NCBI RefSeq assembly: GCF_904846055.1
Contig: NZ_CAJGYV010000001.1
Location: forward strand, 372,001-436,000
DNA from: Psychrobacter ciconiae
GTDB lineage: Bacteria; Pseudomonadota; Gammaproteobacteria; Pseudomonadales; Moraxellaceae
DNA: 64,000 nt
Reading direction: 5' to 3'
Shown: one piece after another, positions 8,047 through 17,776 of the stretch
Layout of the letters: each line of letters starts with the position of its first letter
How positions within the stretch are numbered: the stretch's first letter is position 1
The notes under the pieces: generated by a model
What the model was told of the DNA's origin: nothing
Database searches by the model: none
Seen by the model: the letters and a program-made list of their open reading frames with translations, nothing else
Position numbers and translations under genes: made by a program

Positions 8047-9156
8047 ATGGCTTGGCAATTCTCTTTTCATGTTCAGCAGATCTGTGCGTTGCGTGTTCTT
8101 AGCGCGTCTTTAGGCGCCCTAATCACCGTTCCTGCATTGGCGTTGAGCTTTGGTGAGACGATAGTTCACTCGGCACAATATGAGCCTTTGCTTGCCAGCA
8201 TCGACGTTTCCGAGGTTGATTCGGCAAATTTTTCGGCAACACTTGCAAAAAGCAGCATTTATCAGAAGATGGGATTGTCTCAAACAAAAACCCTAACTGC
8301 CACTTTTGTACCAAATTCGGCGCATTCAGGCACCATCGTTATCCAAACTAAAGCGCCTTTGCCCCTGCCCTTTGCCGATGTGGTATTGGCATTACAGCAT
8401 CAAAATCAACAAACCTTAATGCCTAAGACCTTGCTTTTACCGCTACAAGGTCGTGTAAAGCTACCGGATGACTTAACTGTCCTATCCTCTAATAAGCCGC
8501 TCACGCCTTTAAGTCTTGATTTAACTGAAAACTTAAGCTCTAAGCCTTTACTGGTTCGCAATGAAGCACCGCCGCCGTTATTTGACACCCCAAAAAGAAA
8601 TCATAATTTCCTATTAAATCACGATCAGCTACAAGATAATGTGCTGGCTCAAAATCACCTGCCCACCAAAACCCAGCCCAAGCCGCTTATGGTGCTGTCA
8701 GCGGAGTTCATGCCGGAGCTGACCCCAAAGCCGTCCCAAGACCTTATGGCAAAAACATTGCAAATCAAAGTAACTCAGAGACATGAGCCTTTACTTAAAA
8801 AACCTTTGAATAACGTTCTTGCCGAGCAAGACCAACCTGAAGGGGAGGTTTTGGTATCAGGCAACCCTAAGCCAAATAATATAGACAATCCCTCAGTAGA
8901 ATTAAAAAGCCTGACCGTGACTGAGGAGCGCTTAATTAGATCCCCTGTTAATCGCTCGGTCATCACAGATGATAAACCCGTTGCTACTGCCAATTATCTT
9001 GCTACGGCTTTAGATGGCAAATCCAAGGATGTTATGGCGGTGACGCTTGGTACGACTGAGACTGAATCAAAACTGACGTCTTTAAATAAAAACTTATATT
9101 ATAAAAATACCGCTAAGCCTGCTACAATTATAAATGCGCTTGACGACTCAACATGA
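8047..9156 (+). CDS. fimV: FimV N-terminal-domain protein (pilus/polar hub, part 1)
   Basis: From the ATG at 8047 (preceded by AAAGGG) the 369-residue product has a signal peptide ending near ALALS. A FimV N-terminal domain follows: SFGETIVHSAQYEPLLASIDV ... MGLSQTKTLTATFVPN ... PLPFADVVLALQ. FimV is an envelope protein that organises type IV pili, twitching and polar signalling. The rest is low-complexity, proline-rich and unlike known domains, without the LysM normally present. The frame ends at 9156, and the FimV C-terminal half is in a separate gene 155 bp downstream. An upstream in-frame ATG at 7963 would add a tail before the signal peptide and is less likely. Confidence 0.82.
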   Translation: MAWQFSFHVQQICALRVLSASLGALITVPALALSFGETIVHSAQYEPLLASIDVSEVDSANFSATLAKSSIYQKMGLSQTKTLTATFVPNSAHSGTIVIQTKAPLPLPFADVVLALQHQNQQTLMPKTLLLPLQGRVKLPDDLTVLSSNKPLTPLSLDLTENLSSKPLLVRNEAPPPLFDTPKRNHNFLLNHDQLQDNVLAQNHLPTKTQPKPLMVLSAEFMPELTPKPSQDLMAKTLQIKVTQRHEPLLKKPLNNVLAEQDQPEGEVLVSGNPKPNNIDNPSVELKSLTVTEERLIRSPVNRSVITDDKPVATANYLATALDGKSKDVMAVTLGTTETESKLTSLNKNLYYKNTAKPATIINALDDST

Positions 9157-9311
9157 ATCAATCTTCGGTCGGCAAAAAACAGTTAAATCAAAACCTTAAC
9201 TCTAAATTCGTTATCTTTGGCATGATAATCGGTATTCATCCAGCTGCATGAGTTATCAAAGCCATTTTGGTAATCTTGCAACAACTTGTCATTATAGGTG
9301 TGGACTTTTTC

Positions 9312-10964
9312 ATGAATAATATGCTTTATATCATTGTAGCATTGGTAATTATCGCCATTATTGCCGTTGTTTTTTTAAAGAAAAACAAATCGCAAGCACC
9401 TACACAAGCAAAGCCTATCGACAATCTGCGCTCAAATCTTCAATCGCCGACCGTGGCTGCTGCCCAGCCGCCTGAAACTAAATTTGATGATTTGACTGTA
9501 GCTCAGCGCTTCATTGACCAACAACGCTACGACCGTGCCATTGAAACCCTCGAGCGGGGCTTAAGCCATAACCCAAGCAATCATAAATTACGTTTAAAAT
9601 TACTGACGATTTATGCTTTGACAAAGCAAACGGAAGAGTTTTATAACACGTATCAAGCGATTCAAGATGCCGCTGACAATGCCACTTTGAATGAAGCTCA
9701 AGATATCAAAGACTTATTTGATGCCGAGCAAGGTCAAAACGTTACCCCATTACAAAAGACAGAAGCCGTTGAAGCTCAGTTTGACAGCATTGATTTTGAT
9801 TTGAAGACCGAAAAAAGCAAAACTTCCCAAACACCACCTGTAACTGAATCTTCTGATACCAGTACCATCAGCCCCGCGTTTAACGAAATTGCGAATAAGC
9901 CAACAACCGAGGATTATCAAGCCAGCGCGCCATCAGACAATGAGTTTGATTTAACGCTTGAAGATTTAGAAGCCTCTGACTTTGATTTGGATTTAAACAC
10001 CTCAGCCGATCAAACGGCTCAGGCGCCAGTAGCGACACAACAAGACATAGAAGAGACGAGCGCTAATGCTAATGTATTTGAACTTGAAGACACTTTCAAA
10101 CCGCAAGTTGACACATTAGTTTTCGATGACCATGATCATAGCTCAAAGCCAGATGCCGCCCCATTCACCCAAACTGAGCCAGAGCCCATCTTAGAGCTTG
10201 ATAAAGCTCAAGAAGAGGATTTAGAAGCGGCTGATTTTGACTTCGACTTTGATTTAAATCTTGATGAAACGAGCGATGATACGGATCTTATAATCAATGA
10301 AACCAAGCTGTCGGCTGACGACCAAGCGCTGCAATTGGATATCGATGTAGAGAATGATTTTGCTGACGCTTCGCCGACACCAGTTGATATTGAAGATAAC
10401 GCCAGTCAAGTTAATTCAACAACGAATAACGATCTTCTTGATGATACCTTTAGCGAGGGACTGTCGTTACAAGCTGATCAAGAAAGTGAGCTTGAGCCTG
10501 CCCAAAACAGTGTCACTGATAATATCACTGATGACGATTTTGCCATGTTTGGTCTTGAAGATGCTGCGTTTAATGACGCCCAAACCAGCAAAGAGACGGC
10601 GGTAGCACCAGTCAGTGCTGCTCAAGACGATCAGCTATTTTTTGATGATAATAGCGATTTGGATGCGCTTGGCATTGATACTTATGATCAGCCAACTTTT
10701 TCAGAGAGTATGACAGCAGCGCCAGAGGCTGAGACTACCGAATCACAGCCCGTAACTACCGCTACCCAACTTGCAGATCAGTTTGCCGCTGATTTTGACT
10801 TTGTTAGTGAGTTAGATCAAAATCAAGTGACCCTCGAGCTTGCTGAGCAGTATTTAGAGCTTGGTGAATATGACAGCGCCAAACGCCTGTTACAAGAGGT
10901 CATCGCGCAAGGCAATAGCGCTCAGCAAAATCATGCCCAAGCGCTTCTTGCTAAAACTGCGTAA
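9312..10964 (+). CDS. fimV: FimV C-terminal/TPR protein (part 2)
   Basis: A 550-residue protein starting with a membrane segment (residues 4-24, MLYIIVALVIIAIIAVVF). A TPR-like helical region follows (TVAQRFIDQQRYDRAIETLE), then about 350 very acidic Asp/Glu-rich residues. It ends with the conserved FimV C-terminal motif (LAEQYLELGEYDSAKRLLQ ... QNHAQALLAKT). In Pseudomonas these parts are one FimV polypeptide. Here the periplasmic N-terminal domain and the cytoplasmic TPR part are encoded by two genes, each with its own membrane-targeting segment. The frame also allows a start at 9267; 9312 was chosen because it begins directly before the membrane helix. truA follows two genes later, matching fimV-truA synteny. 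Confidence 0.85.
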   Translation: MNNMLYIIVALVIIAIIAVVFLKKNKSQAPTQAKPIDNLRSNLQSPTVAAAQPPETKFDDLTVAQRFIDQQRYDRAIETLERGLSHNPSNHKLRLKLLTIYALTKQTEEFYNTYQAIQDAADNATLNEAQDIKDLFDAEQGQNVTPLQKTEAVEAQFDSIDFDLKTEKSKTSQTPPVTESSDTSTISPAFNEIANKPTTEDYQASAPSDNEFDLTLEDLEASDFDLDLNTSADQTAQAPVATQQDIEETSANANVFELEDTFKPQVDTLVFDDHDHSSKPDAAPFTQTEPEPILELDKAQEEDLEAADFDFDFDLNLDETSDDTDLIINETKLSADDQALQLDIDVENDFADASPTPVDIEDNASQVNSTTNNDLLDDTFSEGLSLQADQESELEPAQNSVTDNITDDDFAMFGLEDAAFNDAQTSKETAVAPVSAAQDDQLFFDDNSDLDALGIDTYDQPTFSESMTAAPEAETTESQPVTTATQLADQFAADFDFVSELDQNQVTLELAEQYLELGEYDSAKRLLQEVIAQGNSAQQNHAQALLAKTA

Positions 10965-11047
10965 GACAAGGCAATAAGCCACCTTCAGCGAGCATTTTAA
11001 CGGCATTAAAATGCTTGCTTTTATTGTAATTTAAGCAAGAGCAATTT

Positions 11048-12130
11048 ATGACGCAAATACCCTCTTCAAATCAAGTTGCACTGATTTATGCCGGCGGCAC
11101 GTTTGGCAGCTTTGGCAAACCCCTTGCGCCGTTAGGCACGCAAGACTTCTTGCCGATTTTAGAGGAGTTACTTACAAAGTCAAATGATAACTTGCCAAAG
11201 TTAATGTGGCTTGACAATACTTTAATTAAAGACAGCAGTCAGTTTGATGCTCATGACTTTGTGCACTTTTATCAGCTGATACTGACCGCTTACGCATCCG
11301 GAATGAAGCGGTTTTTATTAATTTCAGGGACAGACACGCTCAGTTACTTAGGCGCATTTTTAGCTGAAGCTTTTGCAGGATCTGACATCACTATTGTGGT
11401 GACCGGCAGTATGCGACCGCTACTGGACGCCTCAAAGCTGCAAGGCTACCATGTTAATGAAGATTCAGACGCTTGGAGCAACTTTACGGCGGCGCTAAAA
11501 CTTGCCGGCGGTATTGAGGCAGGCGTTCAAATCAGCTTTGGGGGTGAGAGTTGGTCAGCGCAAACTGTACAAAAAATTCACAGTCACGACTTCATGGCTT
11601 TTACCGGTCACACGCGAGCTGCCTATCCGGCAAGCAGCTTTGTCAAAGCGCTTCCTAAGGCACGCTATCAGCACTGGATTGATGATCAGTTGGCAGTATT
11701 ACCAACCATTCAAGCGCGCGCTACGAATGCTGCTGTCTTTGCGCTATACTGCTTACCCAATGACGCTGACACCTTGGTCGTTCAGTTAATGGCGTTGGTC
11801 AATCGACCACCTTGCGCCATTATTTTATTAGGATTTGGTGCAGGGAATGTGCCTTTTTCAGAGGCGCTGGCTGAGACATTATCGCAAGCCTTTAACAACG
11901 GTCATTTGGTGGTCGCCGGAAGTCAGTGCCCCTTTGGCGGCGTAAGCGACAGCTACGCTGCAGGCAGTTGGCAATACGACCATCACGTATTAAGCGGGGG
12001 CAGACTCACCATCGCTGCCATTTACGCAAGGCTACTTTGGCTACTATTACGTTTTGACACCCCTTCAAGACGCAGGCAGCGCTGGCAATGGAGTATCAAT
12101 CAAAAATCAGCAGCCCCTAAAAACCGCTGA
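11048..12130 (+). CDS. L-asparaginase family protein
   Basis: A 360-residue asparaginase/glutaminase-type amidohydrolase (asparagine to aspartate plus ammonia). The N-terminal nucleophile loop AGGTFG places Thr18. The second catalytic block is SGTDTLSYL (commonly HGTDT in the family), and TGSMRP and a lysine in SKLQGYH complete the usual set. No signal peptide, so cytoplasmic type I-like. It lies between fimV and truA in the same direction, with about 80 bp and 54 bp gaps. Substrate preference cannot be told from sequence. Confidence 0.88.
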   Translation: MTQIPSSNQVALIYAGGTFGSFGKPLAPLGTQDFLPILEELLTKSNDNLPKLMWLDNTLIKDSSQFDAHDFVHFYQLILTAYASGMKRFLLISGTDTLSYLGAFLAEAFAGSDITIVVTGSMRPLLDASKLQGYHVNEDSDAWSNFTAALKLAGGIEAGVQISFGGESWSAQTVQKIHSHDFMAFTGHTRAAYPASSFVKALPKARYQHWIDDQLAVLPTIQARATNAAVFALYCLPNDADTLVVQLMALVNRPPCAIILLGFGAGNVPFSEALAETLSQAFNNGHLVVAGSQCPFGGVSDSYAAGSWQYDHHVLSGGRLTIAAIYARLLWLLLRFDTPSRRRQRWQWSINQKSAAPKNR

Positions 12131-12184
12131 TTTATTCATTGAAACCTTGTAAAATAGCTTAAATCACAGCCACTGCGAATCACA

Positions 12185-13051
12185 ATGCCAAGCCAAATTA
12201 ACGACCAAATACTAAAAGACGCTGCTGCTATCTATACTAATAACGCTCAAAGCTATACCCTCGCGCTTGGGATCGAGTTTTTAGGGACGCACTATCGCGG
12301 TTGGCAGCGCCAAAAAGAGGTCATCAGCATTCAAGAGATGCTTGAAAATGCAATCAGCTCGGTGGCAAATGAGCCAGTTGAGGTGGTTGCCGCAGGGCGA
12401 ACTGATGCCAGCGTTCATGCCGGAAATATGGTTGCCCACTTTGTAACCCAAGCTTATCGCCCCACTTACAATTGGCTTCGCGGAATCAACAGCTTACTGC
12501 CTGATGACATTGCTGTCCGCTGGATTTGCCCCATGCCGGCAGATTTTCATGCCCGATTTAAAGCCATCGCCCGCCGATACCGCTACGTCATTTTAAATCA
12601 GCCGACAAGACCTGCCATTTTAAACCACCAAGTGACTCACATTCATGACCCCCTTGATTTAGCAGCAATGCAAGAAGCGACCGCTATGATTGAAGGCTCT
12701 CATGACTTTAGCAGTTTTCGCGCCGCGGCTTGTCAGTCCAATCAGCCGGTACGAACGGTCAGTCATGCTCGTCTTTTTGCTCATGGCGCATTTATAGTTA
12801 TGGACATTCAAGCCAATGGCTTTTTGCATCATATGGTTCGCAATATCATGGGAACGCTGATCGCCATTGGTAAGCATGAGCTTGTCCCGACCGACTTTTT
12901 GCAGATTTTGGCAAAAAAAGACCGAACTGTTGCACCGCCTACGGCTTCAGGTGATGGGCTATATTTTATCAATGCCTATTATCCAGATAAATTCCAGTCG
13001 CTACTTCCTGACGCCCCTCTAACCCCGCTTTGGCTGAATCTTCCTGAATGA
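12185..13051 (+). CDS. truA: tRNA pseudouridine(38-40) synthase
   Basis: A 288-residue TruA that isomerises uridines 38-40 in the tRNA anticodon arm. The catalytic aspartate is D74 in AAGRTDASVHAG. RRYRYVILN, GSHDFSSFRA and FLHHMVRNIMGTLI are all family blocks. Normal length. Follows the asparaginase gene by 54 bp. Confidence 0.97.
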   Translation: MPSQINDQILKDAAAIYTNNAQSYTLALGIEFLGTHYRGWQRQKEVISIQEMLENAISSVANEPVEVVAAGRTDASVHAGNMVAHFVTQAYRPTYNWLRGINSLLPDDIAVRWICPMPADFHARFKAIARRYRYVILNQPTRPAILNHQVTHIHDPLDLAAMQEATAMIEGSHDFSSFRAAACQSNQPVRTVSHARLFAHGAFIVMDIQANGFLHHMVRNIMGTLIAIGKHELVPTDFLQILAKKDRTVAPPTASGDGLYFINAYYPDKFQSLLPDAPLTPLWLNLPE

Positions 13052-13163
13052 CATAACACCATCACACTTAAGCTGTCAAGCAAAAATCATATATTTTGTT
13101 GCGTTTAGCATCAATATTGCGTATAATATTGGCTTATTTTTCATTGATTGATAGAAGCTATCT

Positions 13164-13388
13164 ATGGCCAAAAAAGACGATATTATTGAATTTGAAGGCG
13201 AAGTCGTTGATACTTTGCCAAATACCCTATTTAAAGTGCGCTTAGAAAACGGTCACGAAATCATTGCCCACATTTCAGGAAAAATGCGCAAACACTATAT
13301 CCGCATTTTAACGGGCGATAAAGTCAAAGTTGAGATGACACCTTATGACCTATCAAAAGGTCGCATCACCTACCGCGGCAAAAACTAA
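13164..13388 (+). CDS. infA: translation initiation factor IF-1
   Basis: A 74-residue S1/OB-fold protein that binds the ribosomal A site during initiation. The sequence is almost the family consensus throughout ([58 protein letters not shown]). Single gene with its own terminator 70 bp downstream. Confidence 0.98.
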   Translation: MAKKDDIIEFEGEVVDTLPNTLFKVRLENGHEIIAHISGKMRKHYIRILTGDKVKVEMTPYDLSKGRITYRGKN

Positions 13389-13455
13389 TCAGCATACTGA
13401 TTAAAACTGTCAATTTCTTGGCTTGATGACTGCTAATGATAATGATGGCTTACAC

Positions 13456-13486
13456 AAAAATACCGCTGTGAATAAGCGGTATTTTT
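13456..13486. terminator. bidirectional terminator between infA and the L,D-transpeptidase
   Basis: Arms AAAAATACCGC and GCGGTATTTTT flank a 9-nt loop, with A-run and T-run on opposite sides. It can therefore stop infA (plus strand) and the converging transpeptidase gene (minus strand). Confidence 0.85.
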
Positions 13487-13517
13487 ATCGCTTTTAATAA
13501 AATGTAATGTGGTTTAA

Positions 13518-14777
13518 TTATTTAAACTCGACCGTCGCCCCATCTTGAATGACACCAAGCAGCGCTAGCGCATCCCAGTTGGTCAAGCGAACGCAACCTG
13601 CCGAGGCTTGGCGGCTGATGCGCTCAGGGTCTGGCGAACCGTGAATCCCATATGAAGGCTTGCTAAGTCCTATCCAAACCAGTCCAACCGGATTGTTAGG
13701 ACCAGGCGGAATAATGAGCTTGCTGCCATCGTCTTTGGTGAAGGTGTAGTTTGGCTCATGGACTTTTACGCTGACCGTATGAGTGCCACTTGGCGACGGC
13801 GTTGCCGTGCTACCCACAGTGGTCGGATAACTGGCAATTAAGTTGTCTTTATCATCATAAGCATAAAGCGTTTGGGTGGTTTTATCCGCAACCACGCGGG
13901 TGACTGGCGTGTTAATCGGGTTACCTGTATTATAAACGGTAATAATATCGCCTGATTTAAAGCTGCTGTTTGGGTTAAGCGCTTTTAAATAACCCTGACT
14001 CATGTGAAATTTTTCTGCCAAACCCTCAATGACACTTTGATAGTGCATCCCTTCAAGTTTGGATTTTTCTTCAGCCGACTCGGGGATAGTCGCGGTCTTA
14101 ATAAATACATCGTTATCAGTCAATTTATAATTTGCCAATACCGGCTGAGCAGCAAGCTTGCTGTCTTGTGTTAATGCCTTCCAAGTTTCATCATTAAGCT
14201 CATTGGTAACTTTTAAATTACGCGCTTTTTGAAATGCTTGCATGGCTTTTTGGGTGTTTTTTCCCCAGTAGCCATCGACAGCGCCCACGCCGCTTTGATG
14301 CCAATTAAGTAGCGCTTGGATTTTCGTTCCGGTGGCTCGATCTAAGGTTTTACTTTTGCCCCAATCGGCGGCGTTTACTTGTTTTGCTACTGCTGATAAG
14401 TTGTCAGTCGTGAAGGTAATGGTTGGTAAAAAACGACTATTGACACCAGATTTTGTGAGGCGAGCAGCTTGATACGGCGCAGTGGTCACAGGGCTGATGT
14501 CTGAGTCTTCGGTTTTTGCGACTGAACTGGCTTTTTTGTCGGCTATGGGCTTAGCCGTTGGCTCAACCAATGCGCTTAGCTCTGAAGTTTTTGCGCTACT
14601 ATTTGCATCCTTCACCGCGCTATCCGCTGCTACTTGCTTGCTAGCTTTTGCAGAGGAATTAGCATTCATAAGCATCTGCTTGATGCTGTCTTCTGCGTGA
14701 CTGCTTTGACTTGCAAGCAGCAGCGCTGATAACCCAGCTGCCATCAGTGCGTGATAAAGGGGGGTATTAACGTACAT
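13518..14777 (-). CDS. L,D-transpeptidase (YkuD) with peptidoglycan-binding domain
   Basis: A 419-residue secreted enzyme that makes 3-3 cross-links in peptidoglycan or attaches proteins to it. It has a signal peptide (LMAAGLSALLLASQSSHA), a Ser/Ala/Lys-rich linker to about residue 110, a peptidoglycan-binding-like domain (GVGAVDGYWGKNTQKAMQAFQ), a LysM-like stretch, and the YkuD domain with H379 (GIHGSP) and nucleophile C395 in SAGCVRL. All catalytic residues are present. Convergent with infA; the 316 bp upstream separate it from the leuB terminator. Confidence 0.93.
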   Translation of the reverse strand: MYVNTPLYHALMAAGLSALLLASQSSHAEDSIKQMLMNANSSAKASKQVAADSAVKDANSSAKTSELSALVEPTAKPIADKKASSVAKTEDSDISPVTTAPYQAARLTKSGVNSRFLPTITFTTDNLSAVAKQVNAADWGKSKTLDRATGTKIQALLNWHQSGVGAVDGYWGKNTQKAMQAFQKARNLKVTNELNDETWKALTQDSKLAAQPVLANYKLTDNDVFIKTATIPESAEEKSKLEGMHYQSVIEGLAEKFHMSQGYLKALNPNSSFKSGDIITVYNTGNPINTPVTRVVADKTTQTLYAYDDKDNLIASYPTTVGSTATPSPSGTHTVSVKVHEPNYTFTKDDGSKLIIPPGPNNPVGLVWIGLSKPSYGIHGSPDPERISRQASAGCVRLTNWDALALLGVIQDGATVEFK

Positions 14778-15093
14778 GACTGTCTCCTCAACTACTTCTT
14801 ATTTTTAATTATCATTATTTACTTGCTTATTATTTAATCAAAACTCAACGGTTATTTTTTAAAGATATTATCATCGCATAACTTAGTATTCTAATATAAT
14901 CAATTATTGTTAATATTTAAGCAATCATGCAGTAGCTATGTTAAAAAAAGCTATCAACAATAAAAAATCCCAAAACTTGAATACTCAAATTTTGGGATAA
15001 ATAAAGGCTTGTAATGACTTAATATGATAGCAAATCATAGCAGCTATGATTGCCTTACCACCTAAACTAAACCTATAGCTAGATGATAATGCA
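14778..15093. other. intergenic: transpeptidase upstream region and leuB terminator
   Basis: AT-rich region without an ORF. The left part (14778-14930) should hold the minus-strand promoter of the transpeptidase gene. The right part contains the leuB terminator. No further structured signal was seen. Confidence 0.5.
14962..14998 (-). terminator. terminator of the leu operon
   Basis: On the minus strand ATCCCAAAA and TTTTGGGAT form a 9-bp stem with a 14-nt loop, followed by TTTTTTA. It lies about 100 bp after the leuB stop. Confidence 0.8.
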
Positions 15094-16200
15094 TTATGAG
15101 TTCAGCTTAGCCAAAACCGCCTCGCCCATTTGTTTACAGCCGACTTGAGTCACACCGCTTTCATTTTTATCTAAAATGTCCAGCGTTCGCAACCCCTCAT
15201 CAAGAACGTCGCTGACGGCCTGCTCGATAGCAAGCGCGGCATCTTCTTGTTTAAAGGTATAACGAAGCATCATGGCAACTGATAAAATGGTGGCAAGCGG
15301 GTTGGCTTTATCTTGACCGGCAATATCCGGTGCTGAGCCATGACACGGCTCATACACACCTTTGCCACTCTCATCCAAACTTGCTGAGGGCAGCATGCCA
15401 ATAGAACCGGTCAGCATTGCTGCTTCGTCGGACAGCACGTCACCAAATAAGTTACCCGTTACCATCACATCAAACTGCTTCGGCGCACGAATGAGCTGCA
15501 TTGCTGCGTTATCAACGTACATATGCGACAGCTTAACGTCGCTGTAGCTGGATGCTTGCAATTTTATCATGGTTTGTTTCCAAAGCTCGGTTACCTCTAG
15601 CACGTTGGCTTTGTCCACAGAGCAAACTTTGGCAGGCGTTCCTGACGCTTTAGCGCGAGTTTGGGCAAGCTCAAATGCAACTTTGCCAATGCGCTCAATC
15701 TCACTGGTCTTATAAACCATGGTGTTAAAGCCTTGCTGCTCACCGTTATCTAAGGTTTGGATACCGCGCGGCTCACCAAAATAAATGCCGCCGGTCAACT
15801 CACGAACGATGAGCAAATCCAAGCCTTCAATCACCTCAGGCTTGATGCTTGAAGCATTGGCAAGCTGCGGATAAAGCTTAGCAACGCGAAGGTTGGCGAA
15901 CAACCCAAGCTCACTTCTGATTTTAAGCAGCCCGCGCTCAGGGCGAATACTGCGCTCAATTGCATCCCATTTAGGACCACCAACCGCACCGAGCAGTACC
16001 GCATCGGCAGCTTTAGCTTTGGCAAGCGTTTCATCTGGCAGTGGCGAGCCTTTAGCATCAATTGCCGCACCGCCAATCAATCCAGATTCAAGCGTCAATC
16101 CTAAGTTAAACTTGTCATTGACGGCAGTTAGCACATTGATGGCTTGGGTCATAATTTCAGGGCCAATGCCATCGCCTGCGAGCGTTAATACGGTTGCCAT
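15094..16200 (-). CDS. leuB: 3-isopropylmalate dehydrogenase
   Basis: A 368-residue dehydrogenase that oxidises and decarboxylates 3-isopropylmalate with NAD in leucine synthesis. Motifs: [11 protein letters not shown] (N-terminus), [42 protein letters not shown], the NAD-site block [20 protein letters not shown] and HGSAPDIAG. Last gene of the leftward leuC-leuD-lipoprotein-leuB set, ending at its own terminator. Confidence 0.98.
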   Translation of the reverse strand: MATVLTLAGDGIGPEIMTQAINVLTAVNDKFNLGLTLESGLIGGAAIDAKGSPLPDETLAKAKAADAVLLGAVGGPKWDAIERSIRPERGLLKIRSELGLFANLRVAKLYPQLANASSIKPEVIEGLDLLIVRELTGGIYFGEPRGIQTLDNGEQQGFNTMVYKTSEIERIGKVAFELAQTRAKASGTPAKVCSVDKANVLEVTELWKQTMIKLQASSYSDVKLSHMYVDNAAMQLIRAPKQFDVMVTGNLFGDVLSDEAAMLTGSIGMLPSASLDESGKGVYEPCHGSAPDIAGQDKANPLATILSVAMMLRYTFKQEDAALAIEQAVSDVLDEGLRTLDILDKNESGVTQVGCKQMGEAVLAKLNS

Positions 16201-16249
16201 ACGTGTCCTTGTTGGTTGGTCGTTAGTTGATGATTAAATTAAATAAAGC

Positions 16250-16945
16250 TTAAACCTTAGCTTTTACAACTGCTTTTTTAGTCAAATCTGCCTCAACAAA
16301 TTCGCCTTGGTGTTCGGTATCAAGCTGCTTACAAAAACGGCGTTTGAGTTGATTGTTTTGCAATAAATCAATACACAAAGGGTCAGGAGAGGCATTATCA
16401 AGAAGGCTTCCTGAACCTTGAGTGCCTCTTTTGCGATACGCTTTGAGCTGATAGGTTCCAGCATCATTAAACTCATGAATCATGGCAAAGCGCTCAACGT
16501 AATCCACGTTATTTTCAGGATAAAAATTTACGTGAACTTCGCGCTTAGCCGGCATCATGCGGACATAATAGTTGACCAAACCTTTCATGTTTGAGGCAAA
16601 AAGCGGCACAACTTTGACCGAATTGCTATTCAGCAGTGCTGGCACCATAATTGGCTTGCCATCGGCAGATTTACGCACCGCAGGGGCAACCATATCGTTA
16701 CTGACCGGTCGATGGGTATCTTTATTAATAACCAGCGTATTGTCCACTTGCGAAATCTCGCAGTGATACGTTCCTGAGCAAGCGATATTCACTTCGCCCT
16801 TGACCGGATAAATCCTGCCAGAACCGGCTTCTAGTACTGACGGTGAAGCAGTTGCCGCAGGTTCCGATAGTAGCTGACACCCAGACAATCCAAAGCCTGC
16901 CGCTAAAATTAGGGCAACAGCTTTTATATAATATTTTTGATTCAT
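16250..16945 (-). CDS. predicted lipoprotein inside the leu operon
   Basis: From the ATG at 16945 (MNQKYYIK) the 231-residue protein has a lipoprotein signal with lipobox LSGC around residues 20-23. The mature part has four Cys besides the lipidated one (ACSGTYHCEIS; LCIDLL; RFCKQL), suggesting disulfides in the periplasm, and no recognised domain. It lies between leuD and leuB, 49 bp before leuB, although it has no obvious leucine role. An earlier in-frame start at 16966 would put extra residues before the signal peptide and is less likely. Function unknown. Confidence 0.8.
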   Translation of the reverse strand: MNQKYYIKAVALILAAGFGLSGCQLLSEPAATASPSVLEAGSGRIYPVKGEVNIACSGTYHCEISQVDNTLVINKDTHRPVSNDMVAPAVRKSADGKPIMVPALLNSNSVKVVPLFASNMKGLVNYYVRMMPAKREVHVNFYPENNVDYVERFAMIHEFNDAGTYQLKAYRKRGTQGSGSLLDNASPDPLCIDLLQNNQLKRRFCKQLDTEHQGEFVEADLTKKAVVKAKV

Positions 16946-17101
16946 AATGACGGCTACTGATTGCAAAAGAAGAAAGATTTACTGCTCATTTTAGCCAGTT
17001 CGCCGACATAACTCAATGACCGCCCGTATCTGAGCGGTTTTTATTACCAAATATTTCAGTAAATTTGGCAAAGCTCAAAATTAATACGTGTGGTATCGCT
17101 C

Positions 17102-17752
17102 TTAAGCTCGAACCTCGTTAAAAACCCACGGGGTTTTTTCACGCATTTTGGCTTCATAGTCTTTGATGGCATCGCTTTGCTGCAAAGTTAAGCCGATGTC
17201 ATCAAGACCATTTAGCAAGCAGTGCTTTCGAAAAGCATCAACCTCAAAGCCAAACTCTTCACCCTCAGGGGTAATGACCACTTGACGCTCAAGGTCGGCG
17301 GTCAAGGTGTAGCCTTCAGTAGCAAGTGCGGCTTTCATTAATTTATCAACGATGTCTTCGCTCAGCACGATCGGTAACATGCCGTTTTTAAAGCAGTTGT
17401 TATAAAAAATATCAGCAAAGCTTGGCGCAATCACCGTGCGAAAGCCGTACTCGGACAATGCCCAAGGCGCATGCTCTCGGCTTGAGCCGCAGCCAAAGTT
17501 TTTACGAGCCAGCAAAATGGTCGCCCCTTGGTATTTTGGCAAATTAAGCACAAAATCAGGGTTAATTGGGCGGCGGGAATGGTCTTGCCCCGGAAAGCCT
17601 TCATCCAGATAGCGCCAATCGTCAAATAAGTTGACGCCAAAACCGGTGCGCTTAATGGATTTTAAAAACTGCTTGGGAATAATTTGGTCAGTATCGACGT
17701 TTGAGCGATCAAGCGGACAAACAAGACCAGTTTGGGAATGATAAGCTTGCAT
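17102..17752 (-). CDS. leuD: 3-isopropylmalate dehydratase small subunit
   Basis: A 216-residue small subunit of the Fe-S isomerase that converts 2- to 3-isopropylmalate. Diagnostic blocks are [29 protein letters not shown] and [19 protein letters not shown]. It follows leuC by about 25 bp, so the two subunits are co-expressed. Downstream, 135 bp separate it from the lipoprotein gene. Confidence 0.97.
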   Translation of the reverse strand: MQAYHSQTGLVCPLDRSNVDTDQIIPKQFLKSIKRTGFGVNLFDDWRYLDEGFPGQDHSRRPINPDFVLNLPKYQGATILLARKNFGCGSSREHAPWALSEYGFRTVIAPSFADIFYNNCFKNGMLPIVLSEDIVDKLMKAALATEGYTLTADLERQVVITPEGEEFGFEVDAFRKHCLLNGLDDIGLTLQQSDAIKDYEAKMREKTPWVFNEVRA

Positions 17753-17776
17753 AAAAACTCCTTATTTATCCTTTGA

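Noticed and set aside
9153..9251. 32-codon ORF between the two fimV parts
   Set aside because: Overlaps the stop of the first gene and has no family or clear ribosome site; too short to support.
17023..17050. ACCGC-N10-GCGGT hairpin with T-run between leuD and the lipoprotein gene
   Set aside because: The T-run is on the plus strand while both genes run on the minus strand, so it would not end the leu transcript.
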